A stretch of DNA of 64,000 nt, taken from positions 2,242,001-2,306,000 of the forward strand of contig NZ_WBOF01000001.1 in the NCBI RefSeq assembly GCF_009569385.1, written 5' to 3'. The position numbers and the translations under genes were made by a program. This DNA comes from Streptomyces kaniharaensis (GTDB lineage Bacteria > Actinomycetota > Actinomycetes > Streptomycetales > Streptomycetaceae). Shown piece by piece: positions 21,589 to 29,598 of the stretch (position 1 is the stretch's first letter; the number at the start of each line of letters is the position of its first letter). Below the pieces are notes generated by a model. The model was not told the DNA's origin and did no database searches. It saw nothing but the letters and a program-made list of their open reading frames with translations.

Positions 21589-21683
21589 GTCCGAGCTCCC
21601 CTTCGGAGATTACGGGGTTTTCTAACGGGTAGGTGGCGAACCTGCGGGCCTGCCGTCGCGGGGGTCAGACACGCGTCATCGCG

Positions 21684-21711
21684 TTAGCACTCCCCTGGTG
21701 GAGAGTGCCAA
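21684..21711. promoter_or_regulatory. CIRCE operator, proximal copy
   Basis: TTAGCACTC and GAGTGCCAA arms match the HrcA-binding CIRCE element. The spacer is 10 bases here, one more than the usual 9. The site lies just downstream of the predicted -10 box, over the transcription start. Confidence 0.85.
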
Positions 21712-21716
21712 GGACG

Positions 21717-21745
21717 ACCATAGGCCTGTGTTAGCACTCCGTCAA
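21717..21745 (-). promoter_or_regulatory. groES-groEL promoter
   Basis: On the minus strand TTGACG (21745-21740) and TATGGT (21722-21717) are 17 bases apart, a good vegetative-sigma match. The -35 box lies inside the spacer of the distal CIRCE element. Confidence 0.75.
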
Positions 21746-21757
21746 CCAGAGTGCCAA
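21731..21757. promoter_or_regulatory. CIRCE operator, distal copy
   Basis: TTAGCACTC, a 9-base spacer and GAGTGCCAA form a standard CIRCE element. Its spacer contains the -35 box of the groES promoter, so HrcA binding would block RNA polymerase. Confidence 0.9.
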
Positions 21758-21884
21758 CGGCACGCCCGAGGGTCTCGCGCTACGGATGGGTAGTCGTACT
21801 CATGTGCGACCACGGGGCCGCGGCGTTCGTCCTCCCGATCTGGTTCGTCCTGAGCCGCAGCAGGTGAGCCGCGAGAATGGCCCC

Positions 21885-23051
21885 GTGGACACCGAGAACC
21901 TCCAGCCGCTGCTGACCCCCGAGGGCCAGGCCCTGCTCGCCGAGTTGCGTGAGTTCGCACCCGAGGAGGAGCTGGCACTGGCCACCCGGCTGCGGCGGGA
22001 GCATCCGGCCGAGCTGGTGTCGGCGGCGTTCGGGCAGGCGCGGCTGCGGCAGCGGGCGCGGGCGAAGTTCGGGGCGGACGCCGACCTGATGTACTTCACG
22101 CCCAACGGCGTCGAGCAGTCCACCCGGCGCAGCGTGGCCGAGTGGCGGGCGCAGCGGTTCGCCGAGCTGGGGGTACGGCGACTGGCGGACCTGTGCTGCG
22201 GGATCGGCGGGGACGTGCTGGCGCTGGCCCGGGCCGGGATCCAGGTGCTGGCCGTCGACAAGGACCCGGCGGCCTGCGCGGCGACCGCCGCCAACGCCGC
22301 CGCGCTGGGCCTCTCCGACCTGGTCGAGGTGCGCTGCGCGGACGTCGCCGAGGTGGACGCCACCGGCTACGACGCGGTGTTCACCGACCCGGCCCGCCGC
22401 ACGTCGCGCGGCCGGGTGTTCGACCCCGAGGCGTACGCCCCGCCGCTCTCCTGGGCGATCGAGGCCGGCCGCCGTACCCCGATCGGCGCGCTGAAGGTGG
22501 CGCCGGGCATCCCGCACGAGGCCGTCCCGGCGGACGCCGAGGCCGAGTGGGTCTCCGACCACGGGGACGTCAAGGAGGCGGTGCTCTGGTTCGGCACGAA
22601 GGCCGCCCACCCGCACCGCGCGACCCTACTGCCGCACGGCGCCAGCCTCACCGGCGGCGACCTGCCGGACCCGGCGGCCGGGCCGGTCGGCCGCTACCTG
22701 TACGAGCCGGACGGCGCCGTGATCCGCGCCCACATGGTGGCCGAGGTGGCCGAGCAGGTCGGCGGCCGGCTGATCGACCCGAAGATCGCCTACCTGACGT
22801 CGGACGAGCTCGTCCCCACCCCGTACGCGCACGCCTTCGAGCTGACGGACGTCCTGCCGTTCAACATCAAGAAGCTCAAGGCGCTGCTGCGCGAGCGCGG
22901 CGTCGGCACGGTGGTGATCAAGAAGCGCGGGATGGCGATCACCCCGGAGGAACTGCGCCGTCAGCTCAAGCCCTCCGGCCCGAACACCGTCACGGTGATC
23001 CTCAGCCGCACCGACAACGGCCCGCTCATGATGCTCGGTCAGCCGGTCTGA
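21885..23051 (+). CDS. Class I SAM-dependent methyltransferase with THUMP-like C-terminus
   Basis: A 388-residue protein. The SAM-binding motif I is DLCCGIGGD, followed by AVDKDPAACAATAANA (motif II) and VFTDPARR (motif IV region). The C-terminal third (LPFNIKKLKALLRERGVGTVVIKKRG) resembles the THUMP-like domain found with RNA methyltransferases, so RNA is a likely substrate. The start is set at GTG 21885 by the family N-terminus (ENLQPLLTPEGQALLAELR); the ribosome site is weak and the GTG at 21864 is possible. It diverges from groES and converges on the deacetylase gene. Confidence 0.8.
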   Translation: MDTENLQPLLTPEGQALLAELREFAPEEELALATRLRREHPAELVSAAFGQARLRQRARAKFGADADLMYFTPNGVEQSTRRSVAEWRAQRFAELGVRRLADLCCGIGGDVLALARAGIQVLAVDKDPAACAATAANAAALGLSDLVEVRCADVAEVDATGYDAVFTDPARRTSRGRVFDPEAYAPPLSWAIEAGRRTPIGALKVAPGIPHEAVPADAEAEWVSDHGDVKEAVLWFGTKAAHPHRATLLPHGASLTGGDLPDPAAGPVGRYLYEPDGAVIRAHMVAEVAEQVGGRLIDPKIAYLTSDELVPTPYAHAFELTDVLPFNIKKLKALLRERGVGTVVIKKRGMAITPEELRRQLKPSGPNTVTVILSRTDNGPLMMLGQPV

Positions 23052-23055
23052 CCGG

Positions 23056-23949
23056 CTACGACGCGGGCGCCTGGATGTAGTCCTCCAGCCGGGCCACCGA
23101 GAAGCCCTGCTCCTGGATCCGGGCCAGCAGTTCGCCGAACATCTCGGTCATCGTCGCGCCCTTGAGCTCCTTCGGGCCGCGGAAGTGGGCGAGGATGATG
23201 TCGCCGGGCTTCAGCTTCTTGTCCGACGCCTGGTACTGCATGTCGTGGATCTGCATCGACTCGCGCCAGAGCACGATCGCGCGCGGCCCGCACTGCTGCA
23301 CCGAGTTGTTGAGGGTCGGGGTGTTGGCGCCGTCCCCGAACGGCGGGCGGAACAGCAGCGGCGCGGTGCCGTATTGCTGGGTGAGCGCGGACTGCGCGTC
23401 GCAGATCTCGGACTTCTGCTTCTCCGCCGGGATCTTGCTCATCACCGGGTGGTCCACGGTGTGGTTCTGGATGTGGTTGCCGAGCGCCTGGAGCGGCTTG
23501 AAGTAGCCGTAGTTGTCCTTGACGATGTCCCGGGTCAGGAACATCGAGACCGGCACCTTGAGTTCGGTCAGCATCTCGACGAACTTCGGGTCCTTCTCGG
23601 CGCCGTCGTCGATGGTGATGAAGACGACCTTGTCGTTCGTCTTCACCTCGCTGAACACCGGTACGGTGCCGGTCCGTTCGAGCTTGACGGGCTTGTCGGC
23701 GGGCGGCGCGGGGGCCGGGGCCAGCGGCTTGAGGTTCCACTTCGCCCAGGCGGCGTCCGCGGCCGCGGGGGCCGCGGCGGCGGCCGGCGCGGCGCCGTCG
23801 CCGGACGGCTGGGGTGCGGCCGGGGTCGTGGCCGCGGGTCGGGCGGCGACGGCGCCGCCACCGTCGTCGCCGCACCCGGTGGCGAAGGCCAGCAGGGCCA
23901 GCGCCCCCGCCGCGTACGTCCTGGTCCTGTTCCGCCCGTCCTGCTTCAC
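23056..23949 (-). CDS. Polysaccharide deacetylase lipoprotein (NodB-like)
   Basis: A 297-residue exported protein. A lipobox ending in Cys26 (LLAFATGC) follows a short basic N-terminus and hydrophobic core, so it should be a surface lipoprotein. An Ala/Pro-rich spacer precedes a NodB domain with the metal-binding Asp pair (ITIDDG), HTVDH and the RPPFGDG motif. The family removes acetyl groups from GlcNAc polymers such as peptidoglycan. The start is taken as GTG 23949 after a GGGAG site, giving a proper signal peptide; the frame is open to 24024. It ends 5 bases from the convergent methyltransferase gene. Confidence 0.82.
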   Translation of the reverse strand: MKQDGRNRTRTYAAGALALLAFATGCGDDGGGAVAARPAATTPAAPQPSGDGAAPAAAAAPAAADAAWAKWNLKPLAPAPAPPADKPVKLERTGTVPVFSEVKTNDKVVFITIDDGAEKDPKFVEMLTELKVPVSMFLTRDIVKDNYGYFKPLQALGNHIQNHTVDHPVMSKIPAEKQKSEICDAQSALTQQYGTAPLLFRPPFGDGANTPTLNNSVQQCGPRAIVLWRESMQIHDMQYQASDKKLKPGDIILAHFRGPKELKGATMTEMFGELLARIQEQGFSVARLEDYIQAPAS

Positions 23950-24045
23950 CGCACCGCGCTCCCGGTCCCGTCCAAGCCTGTTCACAGCTATGCACGGTAG
24001 CGACCGGGTGCGCGGTTCCCCCACCGGCCCTGCTCGACGTGTCCG

Positions 24046-24306
24046 CTATTCGACGTGTTCGCTGATGAAGGACCAGCGGTGCGCCGGGCGGCCGAGCAGG
24101 TCGGCCGGCGGTTCGGCGACGGGCAGCGGCTCGCCGGTCCACCAGGTGATCAGCAGCACGCGGTCACCGGGGGCGCCGAACAGTTCGGTGCGGACGAGCC
24201 CGGCCGAGCCGCGCAGCGCGGGCAGCGCCACTTCCCGCACCCAGGCGGCGAGTTCGACCCCGCGGCCGTCGGCGGCGCGGGCCTCCCACATCGCGGCGAC
24301 GGTCAC
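24046..24306 (-). CDS. Small protein coupled to tsaD, possible ferredoxin-like fold
   Basis: An 86-residue protein whose GTG start overlaps the tsaD stop codon by 4 bases (GTGA), implying translational coupling. It has a beta-alpha-beta character ([43 protein letters not shown]) like small antibiotic-biosynthesis-monooxygenase or stress-responsive alpha/beta-barrel proteins. Tryptophan and acidic residues are frequent near the end. I cannot assign a reaction. It is the last gene of the tsaB-rimI-tsaD operon. Confidence 0.65.
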   Translation of the reverse strand: MTVAAMWEARAADGRGVELAAWVREVALPALRGSAGLVRTELFGAPGDRVLLITWWTGEPLPVAEPPADLLGRPAHRWSFISEHVE

Positions 24307-25409
24307 TCGCCACCGCCGCCGAGCGCGTCGTACGCCCGGCCGTGGAAGTCCCCGTGCCCGATCTCCGCAGCCGGGACGTGCACGTCCGTGACGGGCAGTG
24401 AGGAGTCGGCGGACAGGTCGAACGCGGACGGTGTGCGGTCGCGCCACACCATCTCGGCGCCCAGTGCGGCCACCATCGCGCCGTTGTCGGTGCACAGGCC
24501 CGGCCGGGGCACCCGCAGCCGGATGCCGGCCCGGTCGCAGCGCTGCTGGGCCATCTCGCGCAGCCGCGAGTTGGCCGCGACCCCGCCGCCGATCATCAGG
24601 TGGTCGACGCCGTTGTCCTTGCACGCCTTGACGGCCTTGCGGGTGAGCACGTCGGTGACCGCCTCCTGGAAGGACGCCGCCACGTCGGCGATCGGCACCT
24701 CCTCGCCGGCCCGGCGCCTGGCCTCCACCCAGCGGGCGACGGCGGTCTTCAGGCCGGAGAAGGAGAAGTCGTACTCCGGGTCGTTCTTCCCGGTCAGGCC
24801 GCGCGGGAAGGCGATCGCCTTGCGGTCGCCCTCGCGGGCCGTCCGGTCGACCACCGGGCCGCCCGGGAAGCCCAGGCCGAGCACCCGGGCGACCTTGTCG
24901 AAGGCCTCGCCGGCCGCGTCGTCGATGGTCGCGCCGAGCGGGCGGACGTCGCTGGTGATGTCCTCGCTGAGCAGCAGCGAGGAGTGCCCGCCGGAGACCA
25001 GCAGCGCCATCGTGGGCGAGGGCAGCCGGCCGTGCTCCAGCTGGTCGACGCAGATGTGCGAGGCGAGGTGGTTGACCCCGTAGAGCGGCTTGTCGAGCGC
25101 CCAGGCGTACGCCTTGGCCGCGCTGACGCCGACCAGCAGCGCGCCGGCCAGGCCAGGGCCGGCGGTGACCGCGATGCCGTCCAGGTCGCTCGCCTTGACC
25201 CCGGCGGTGTCCAGGGCGCGCTGGATGGTCGGGACCATCGCCTCCAGGTGGGCGCGGCTGGCGATCTCCGGGACGACGCCGCCGAACCGGGCGTGGTCGT
25301 TGACGCTGGAGGCGACCGCGTCGGCCAGCAGCGTGGTGCCGCGCACGATGCCGACGCCGGTCTCGTCGCAGGAGGTCTCGATGCCGAGGACGAGCGGTTC
25401 GTCAGCCAT
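24303..25409 (-). CDS. tsaD: tRNA threonylcarbamoyladenosine transferase TsaD
   Basis: A 368-residue ASKHA-fold metalloprotein that transfers the threonylcarbamoyl group to A37 of ANN-decoding tRNAs, with TsaB and TsaE. It begins [17 protein letters not shown]. The metal-binding histidines are in NHLASHI, and the LVSGGHSS and [11 protein letters not shown] motifs are conserved. The start overlaps the end of rimI by 8 bases, indicating tight coupling. Confidence 0.95.
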   Translation of the reverse strand: MADEPLVLGIETSCDETGVGIVRGTTLLADAVASSVNDHARFGGVVPEIASRAHLEAMVPTIQRALDTAGVKASDLDGIAVTAGPGLAGALLVGVSAAKAYAWALDKPLYGVNHLASHICVDQLEHGRLPSPTMALLVSGGHSSLLLSEDITSDVRPLGATIDDAAGEAFDKVARVLGLGFPGGPVVDRTAREGDRKAIAFPRGLTGKNDPEYDFSFSGLKTAVARWVEARRRAGEEVPIADVAASFQEAVTDVLTRKAVKACKDNGVDHLMIGGGVAANSRLREMAQQRCDRAGIRLRVPRPGLCTDNGAMVAALGAEMVWRDRTPSAFDLSADSSLPVTDVHVPAAEIGHGDFHGRAYDALGGGGE

Positions 25410-25908
25410 GGCGGGTGTCCTTAAGGTCCTTCGGGTCAGTGCTCGGGTGGTCGAGGCGCATCACCAGCGCGTCGACGTTGGCGGGCTGGTAGTAGCCGCG
25501 CCGGATGCCCACCGGCTGGAAGCCGAAGCGCTCGTACAGCCGTTGGGCGCGCGGGTTGTCCACCCGCACCTCCAGCAGCAGTTCGGCGCAGCCGCGCCGG
25601 GCGGCCTCCCGGATCAGGTCGGTGAGCAGAGCCGCGCCGAGGCCGGCGCCCTGGTGGCGCTCGTCGACGGCGATGGTCTGGACGTCGCCCTCGCCGGCGA
25701 TCGCCATCAGTCCGGCGTAGCCGACGATCGTGCCGTCCGGCACGGTGGCGACGGTGTAGTGGCGGGTGCCGCCGGGGTGGGTCTCGGCCAGCTCGGACCA
25801 GTACATCCCGGTCGACCAGGCGTCCTCGGGAAAGAGCCGCAGCTCCAGTTCCATCACCGGCGCGATGTCCCACCAGCGCATCGGGCGCAGGGTGGTGCCG
25901 TGGTTCAC
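25402..25908 (-). CDS. rimI: Ribosomal protein alanine N-acetyltransferase RimI-type
   Basis: A 168-residue GNAT acetyltransferase. The acetyl-CoA pyrophosphate loop is in [11 protein letters not shown], with the C-terminal signature [15 protein letters not shown]. RimI acetylates the N-terminus of ribosomal protein S18 in E. coli; actinobacterial versions may have broader targets. Its GTG start overlaps the tsaB stop codon (GTGA), and its end overlaps tsaD. It therefore sits inside the t6A operon, as in many bacteria. Confidence 0.9.
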   Translation of the reverse strand: MNHGTTLRPMRWWDIAPVMELELRLFPEDAWSTGMYWSELAETHPGGTRHYTVATVPDGTIVGYAGLMAIAGEGDVQTIAVDERHQGAGLGAALLTDLIREAARRGCAELLLEVRVDNPRAQRLYERFGFQPVGIRRGYYQPANVDALVMRLDHPSTDPKDLKDTRHG

Positions 25909-26579
25909 GCCGGGAGCACCGCCTTGCCCCCTAGAACGGTCTTGTAGCCAGCGGGGACCTGGGCGTCCGGGCGGCGCAGGTAGAGCGGCACGTTGGGCAG
26001 CAGCTCGCGGCCGGCGGCCAGTTCGGCGGCGGCGAAGCCGGCCAGGGCGCCGGCCGAGACGTGCTCGGGGCCGTGCGCGCCCGGGAACGCGTCGGGGTAG
26101 AGCAGCGCGCCGGCGCCGACCGAGCGCGGCTGCGGCGCCAGCTCGGCGGGGCGGTCCACGCCGGGGCCCTCGGTGCGACGGCCGTCGGCGTCGTAGGAGG
26201 CCCAGTAGACCTCCTTGCGGCGCGCGTCGGTGGCGACCGTGAACGGCTGCCCGGCCAGGCCCTCGGCGCGGGCCTGGAAGGCGATCGCGTCCAGGGTGCA
26301 GACGCCGTGCACCGGCAGACCGAGCGCGTGGCCGAGCGCGGCGGCGGTCACCAGGCCGACCCGCAGGCCGGTGTACGGGCCCGGGCCGACGCCGACCGCG
26401 ATGCCGGTGAGCTGGTGCTTGTCGACCCCGGCCGCCCGCAGCACCCGGTCGATGGCGGGCAGGAGCAGTTCGCCGTGGCGCCGGGCGTCGACCTGGTCGG
26501 TCTCGGCGAGGACGGCCTTGCCGTCGTGGACGGCGGCGGTGACGGCGGGGGTAGCGGTGTCGAACGCGAGCAGCAGCAC
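25905..26579 (-). CDS. tsaB: tRNA t6A biosynthesis protein TsaB
   Basis: A 224-residue ASKHA-fold partner of TsaD. It opens with LLLAFDTATPAVTAAV and carries GVGPGPYTGLRVG, the family signature, and LYLRRPDAQ near the end. It lacks the TsaD metal histidines, as expected for a regulatory subunit. The start is set at GTG 26579; the frame runs open upstream to 27416 without similarity. It leads the tsaB-rimI-tsaD operon and faces a plus-strand exported-protein gene 147 bases away. Confidence 0.92.
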   Translation of the reverse strand: MLLLAFDTATPAVTAAVHDGKAVLAETDQVDARRHGELLLPAIDRVLRAAGVDKHQLTGIAVGVGPGPYTGLRVGLVTAAALGHALGLPVHGVCTLDAIAFQARAEGLAGQPFTVATDARRKEVYWASYDADGRRTEGPGVDRPAELAPQPRSVGAGALLYPDAFPGAHGPEHVSAGALAGFAAAELAAGRELLPNVPLYLRRPDAQVPAGYKTVLGGKAVLPA

Positions 26580-26726
26580 GGGGTCAAGGTTAGACCGACG
26601 TTGGGCCGACCGGCCGATCGCCCGGACGTCCCGGTCCGGAACACACGTCCGAGCCGCTGCGGACCGGCCGGAGGGACCTGGCACGATATGGGCGGTACGT
26701 ACAGAGGACGGCGGCGGGAGCGGCAC

Positions 26727-27302
26727 GTGGCAAAGATGGGTCCTGGAGTTGTGGTCACGGGGTTGACCCTGGGGGCCCTGGCGGTGGTGAGCCTGCTGGC
26801 CTTCCAGGCGAGCGGCGCGCAGGACCGCGCGGGCGGGCCCCGCCCGACCGTGGCCGCGACGACGAGCGGGCCGGCCGCCTCCGTGACGCCGAGCGCGTCC
26901 CCGACCCCGACGGTGCCGGCGCTGCCGACCACCTCGGGCGCCGGCACGCGGGTGGTCTACTCGGTCGGCAGCCACTACGTCTGGCTGGTCGACCCGAAGA
27001 AGAACCCGCAGGTGGTGGCCGCTTTCGCGGTCACGCCGGGCTCGGTGGAGCCCACCCCGGGCAGCTACCCGGTGTACAGCCGCACGGCGAGCACCACCGG
27101 GACGGACGGCCGCCAGATCGAGCACGTGGTGCGCTTCGCCCAGCAGAACGGCGTGGTGTTCGGCTTCAGCGCGCCGGTGGACGGCGCGAGCCCGACCGCC
27201 GACCCGAAGGCCAAGACCGGCGGCATCCGCAGCACCCGCCAGGACGGCCAGCTGCTCTGGGACTTCGCGCCGACCGGCACCAAGGTGATCGTGGTCGCCT
27301 GA
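26727..27302 (+). CDS. Exported or membrane-anchored hypothetical protein
   Basis: A 191-residue protein with one N-terminal hydrophobic segment (about 8-28), a Thr/Pro/Ser-rich linker, and a folded region from about residue 75. That region contains SVGSHYVWLVDPKKNPQ and a VTPGSVEPTPGSYPV segment. These remind me of L,D-transpeptidase (YkuD) strands, but the catalytic HxxxC..C/SHGC motif and any Cys are absent, so it is not a functional transpeptidase. GTG 26727 follows a GGGAG ribosome site. It is transcribed against the t6A genes and interrupts that block. Confidence 0.72.
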   Translation: MAKMGPGVVVTGLTLGALAVVSLLAFQASGAQDRAGGPRPTVAATTSGPAASVTPSASPTPTVPALPTTSGAGTRVVYSVGSHYVWLVDPKKNPQVVAAFAVTPGSVEPTPGSYPVYSRTASTTGTDGRQIEHVVRFAQQNGVVFGFSAPVDGASPTADPKAKTGGIRSTRQDGQLLWDFAPTGTKVIVVA

Positions 27303-27325
27303 GACACCCGGCCAAGGGCCGCTCG

Positions 27326-27520
27326 CTAGGCCGCGCGGGGCGCGCCGGTCTCGGCGTCGTCGGCCTGCCGGGGCTCCGGTTCGGGAGGGGTGGACACCGC
27401 CTCGGCGGCGGCACACGCGGCCAGCAGGGCCCGCATCGGCTCCCCCGGAGCGCAGCGGGCGGACTCTCCGGCCCCGGTGCCGCGCACGGTGCGCTCCGGG
27501 GCGGGGGTGGTGCTCGACAT
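27326..27520 (-). CDS. 64-residue protein under a candidate iron box
   Basis: A small acidic, Ala/Pro/Glu-rich protein with two cysteines and no recognised domain. The coding case rests on a strong GGGAGG ribosome site 6 bases before the ATG and on its isolation between two other genes. Directly upstream lies an iron-box-like palindrome. It is probably a real small gene, but composition alone does not prove translation. Confidence 0.6.
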   Translation of the reverse strand: MSSTTPAPERTVRGTGAGESARCAPGEPMRALLAACAAAEAVSTPPEPEPRQADDAETGAPRAA

Positions 27521-27528
27521 GGCGCCTC

Positions 27529-27549
27529 CCTAGTTAGGCAGACCTAACC
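27529..27549 (-). promoter_or_regulatory. Candidate iron box (IdeR/DmdR type)
   Basis: GTTAGG and CCTAAC arms separated by 4 bases (27533-27548) lie just before the ribosome site of the 64-residue ORF. Read on the minus strand from 27547, 13 of 19 positions match the DtxR/IdeR/DmdR1 iron-box consensus as I know it. Confidence 0.5.
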
Positions 27550-27629
27550 GCAGCACCCATCCCATCACGCCCGGCACCCCGCCCGCAACACCTTCCCGAC
27601 AGAGTGTCGGCAAGCCGCACGGAGGGCTC

Positions 27630-28124
27630 CTACGCGAGCTTCTCCAGCTCGACGCCCGTCCACCGCGGGCCGATGCCGGTGAGCACCACCCGGCGCGGGT
27701 CGTGGTCCTCCCCCGCGGTGTCGCCGAGGGCCCGCTCGATCCGCACCTCCAGCCGGTCCTCGGAGAGCTGCTCCACCTTGCCCTCGCCCCACTCGACCAC
27801 GATCACCGACTCTGGCAGCGAGACGTCCAGATCGAGGTCCTCCATCTCGTCCAGGTTCCCGCCCAGCCGGTAGGCGTCCACGTGCACCAGCGCCGGGCCG
27901 CCCACCAGCGACGGGTGCACCCGGGCGATCACGAAGGTCGGCGAGGTCACCGCGCCGCGGACCTGCAGCCCCTCCCCGAGGCCCCGGGTCAGGGTCGTCT
28001 TCCCCGCTCCCAGCTCGCCGGAGAGAAGCACCAGATCCCCCGGCCGCAGCAGCGCGGCCAGCTCCCGGCCGAGCCGGCCCATCCGCTCCGGGGTGGGGAC
28101 GGTGAGAGTGGCGTGCGAGCCCAT
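27630..28124 (-). CDS. tsaE: tRNA t6A biosynthesis ATPase TsaE
   Basis: A 164-residue P-loop ATPase needed for turnover of the TsaB-TsaD complex. Walker A is GELGAGKTT; PTFVIARVH and HVDAYRLG are family signatures, and VIVVEWGEG is near the Walker B strand. The start is set at ATG 28124 at the family N-terminus; the ribosome site (AGGGCAAG) is moderate. It is separated from tsaB by the 64-residue ORF and a plus-strand gene, so it may be transcribed apart from the rest of the t6A set. Confidence 0.93.
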   Translation of the reverse strand: MGSHATLTVPTPERMGRLGRELAALLRPGDLVLLSGELGAGKTTLTRGLGEGLQVRGAVTSPTFVIARVHPSLVGGPALVHVDAYRLGGNLDEMEDLDLDVSLPESVIVVEWGEGKVEQLSEDRLEVRIERALGDTAGEDHDPRRVVLTGIGPRWTGVELEKLA

Positions 28125-28420
28125 GCGCGTGTCTTGCCCTTCGGTCCGTACCGGGCGCGCCGACCGCCGGCCGCCCCCGCTACCGTGCCACATCCCCGCC
28201 CGGCCGTGCGCCGGGCGTCGGTCTGCCCCGGTTTGATCACCTTTTGCCCCACGGCACCCACGCCGGACTGGACCCCCCTCTCAGGTGGTTCTCACCCTGC
28301 GGATACCGTTCGCGCCTGATCACCGGGACGGGCGGGAACCCACAGGCCACGCCCGGCCCGTCTCCCCACCCCCCGGGGCCGTCTCACCACGGGCCCGACC
28401 AACCTCTGAGGTCCCCGCAC

Positions 28421-29527
28421 ATGAAGCTCCGTCGCGGTCTCGCGATATCCGCCGCCACCCTGGCCTCGGCCTCCGTCCTCGCCGCTGCCCCGGTCGCGCT
28501 CGCCGCCCCCGCGCTCGCCGCCACCTCGGCCGTCACCCTCGCGCAGGCGGACGCCAAGGACGTCCGTCCGCAGGTCTCGATCAAGAACGTTCCGGACCGG
28601 ATCGTCGCCGGCGGCCCTGCGGCAACCTTCACCGTCCAGATCGACAACACCGTCGGCCACGACATCGTCTTCCTGCCCTTCCTGGCCACCGGCGCGGAGC
28701 ACTCCCCGCTGTACGCCGGCCGCGAGAAGATCCAGTACCAGGACGTCGACTCCAAGGAGTGGCGCGACGCCTCCTTCGTTACCGACCCCAAGGAGGCCTA
28801 CCCGGTCGCCCTGCTGGGTTCGATGGAGAACGGTGTCGAGTCCGACGACGCCTACCTGTTCCTGGCGCGCGGCGAGAGCCTGACCATCCAGGTCCGCCTG
28901 TCGCTGACCAAGGAGGCCGTCGCCGACAATGCGGCCATGCAGTTCATGATCACCTCGTTCGACCCGGACCAGGCCGAGTCGCAGGAGGTCGCAAGTGTCA
29001 GCGGGGTGGCCCAGTTCGCCATCGTCGCGCCCGGTGGCGGCACGGCGAGCCCGACCGCTTCGGCCCCGGCCACCCCCACGGCCAAGCCCACCGCGACCGC
29101 CACCGCGTCCGCCTCCGCGAGCGCCACCGCCACCGCGAGCGCCACCGCGTCGGCCTCGGCCACCGCCTCGCACGCCGCCACGCCGACCGCCGGCGCGACC
29201 ACCACCTCGGCCAAGCCCGCGCCGGCCGCCTCCGCGCCGGGCGCGCCGACCGCGGCGCCGACTCCGGCCACCTCCGCGCCGGGCGCCGCCGTGGTGCCGG
29301 CCTCGCACCTCACCCCGGCCACGGTCAACGCGCCGAAGCCGTCCGCCGGCACCGTCGCCAAGGCGAAGGACAAGGCCGCCGCCCGCCCGTCCGGCGGCTC
29401 CAACCTGGCGACCACGGGTGGCGGTGACCACACCGCCGCCCTCGCCGCGGCTGGCGGCGCCGTGCTGGTCGCCGGTGTCGGCACGCTGGTCGTGCTGCGC
29501 CGCCGCAAGGGCGACGCGAGCGCCTGA
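28421..29527 (+). CDS. Sortase-anchored (LAXTG) surface protein
   Basis: A 368-residue exported protein. A signal peptide (about 1-34, ending ALA-APALAA) precedes a beta-rich domain of about 200 residues (VSIKNVPDRIVAGGPAATF). An Ala/Thr/Ser/Pro low-complexity spacer (about 210-320) follows. The end is a sorting signal: LATTG at 329-333, a hydrophobic helix and an RRRKG tail. LAXTG is the motif used by class E sortases of Streptomyces. It should be attached to peptidoglycan. The ATG follows a GAGG site, and a terminator follows the stop. No sortase gene is in the window. The ligand or role is unknown. Confidence 0.85.
   Translation: MKLRRGLAISAATLASASVLAAAPVALAAPALAATSAVTLAQADAKDVRPQVSIKNVPDRIVAGGPAATFTVQIDNTVGHDIVFLPFLATGAEHSPLYAGREKIQYQDVDSKEWRDASFVTDPKEAYPVALLGSMENGVESDDAYLFLARGESLTIQVRLSLTKEAVADNAAMQFMITSFDPDQAESQEVASVSGVAQFAIVAPGGGTASPTASAPATPTAKPTATATASASASATATASATASASATASHAATPTAGATTTSAKPAPAASAPGAPTAAPTPATSAPGAAVVPASHLTPATVNAPKPSAGTVAKAKDKAAARPSGGSNLATTGGGDHTAALAAAGGAVLVAGVGTLVVLRRRKGDASA
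29050..29300 (+). repeat. Low-complexity Ala/Thr/Ser coding repeat
   Basis: Imperfect GCCACC/GCGTCC/GCGAGC codon runs encode alternating TATA/SASA dipeptides in the wall-spanning spacer of the LAXTG protein. Such runs are prone to length change by slippage. Confidence 0.6.
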
Positions 29528-29542
29528 TCCGCACGGACGGAC

Positions 29543-29581
29543 GGTGGCCCGGCACCCCTGAGCAAGGGGTGCCGGGCCACC
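29543..29581. terminator. Bidirectional terminator, LAXTG gene / hydrolase gene
   Basis: A perfect 16-base-pair stem (29543-29558 with 29566-29581) with a 7-base loop lies between two convergent genes. Confidence 0.85.
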
Positions 29582-29598
29582 GGCGTCCGGGTCGGACG

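Noticed and set aside
29050..29300. Repeats in the LAXTG gene as a CRISPR or tandem array
   Set aside because: They are imperfect coding repeats of Ala/Thr/Ser codons in frame, without spacers.
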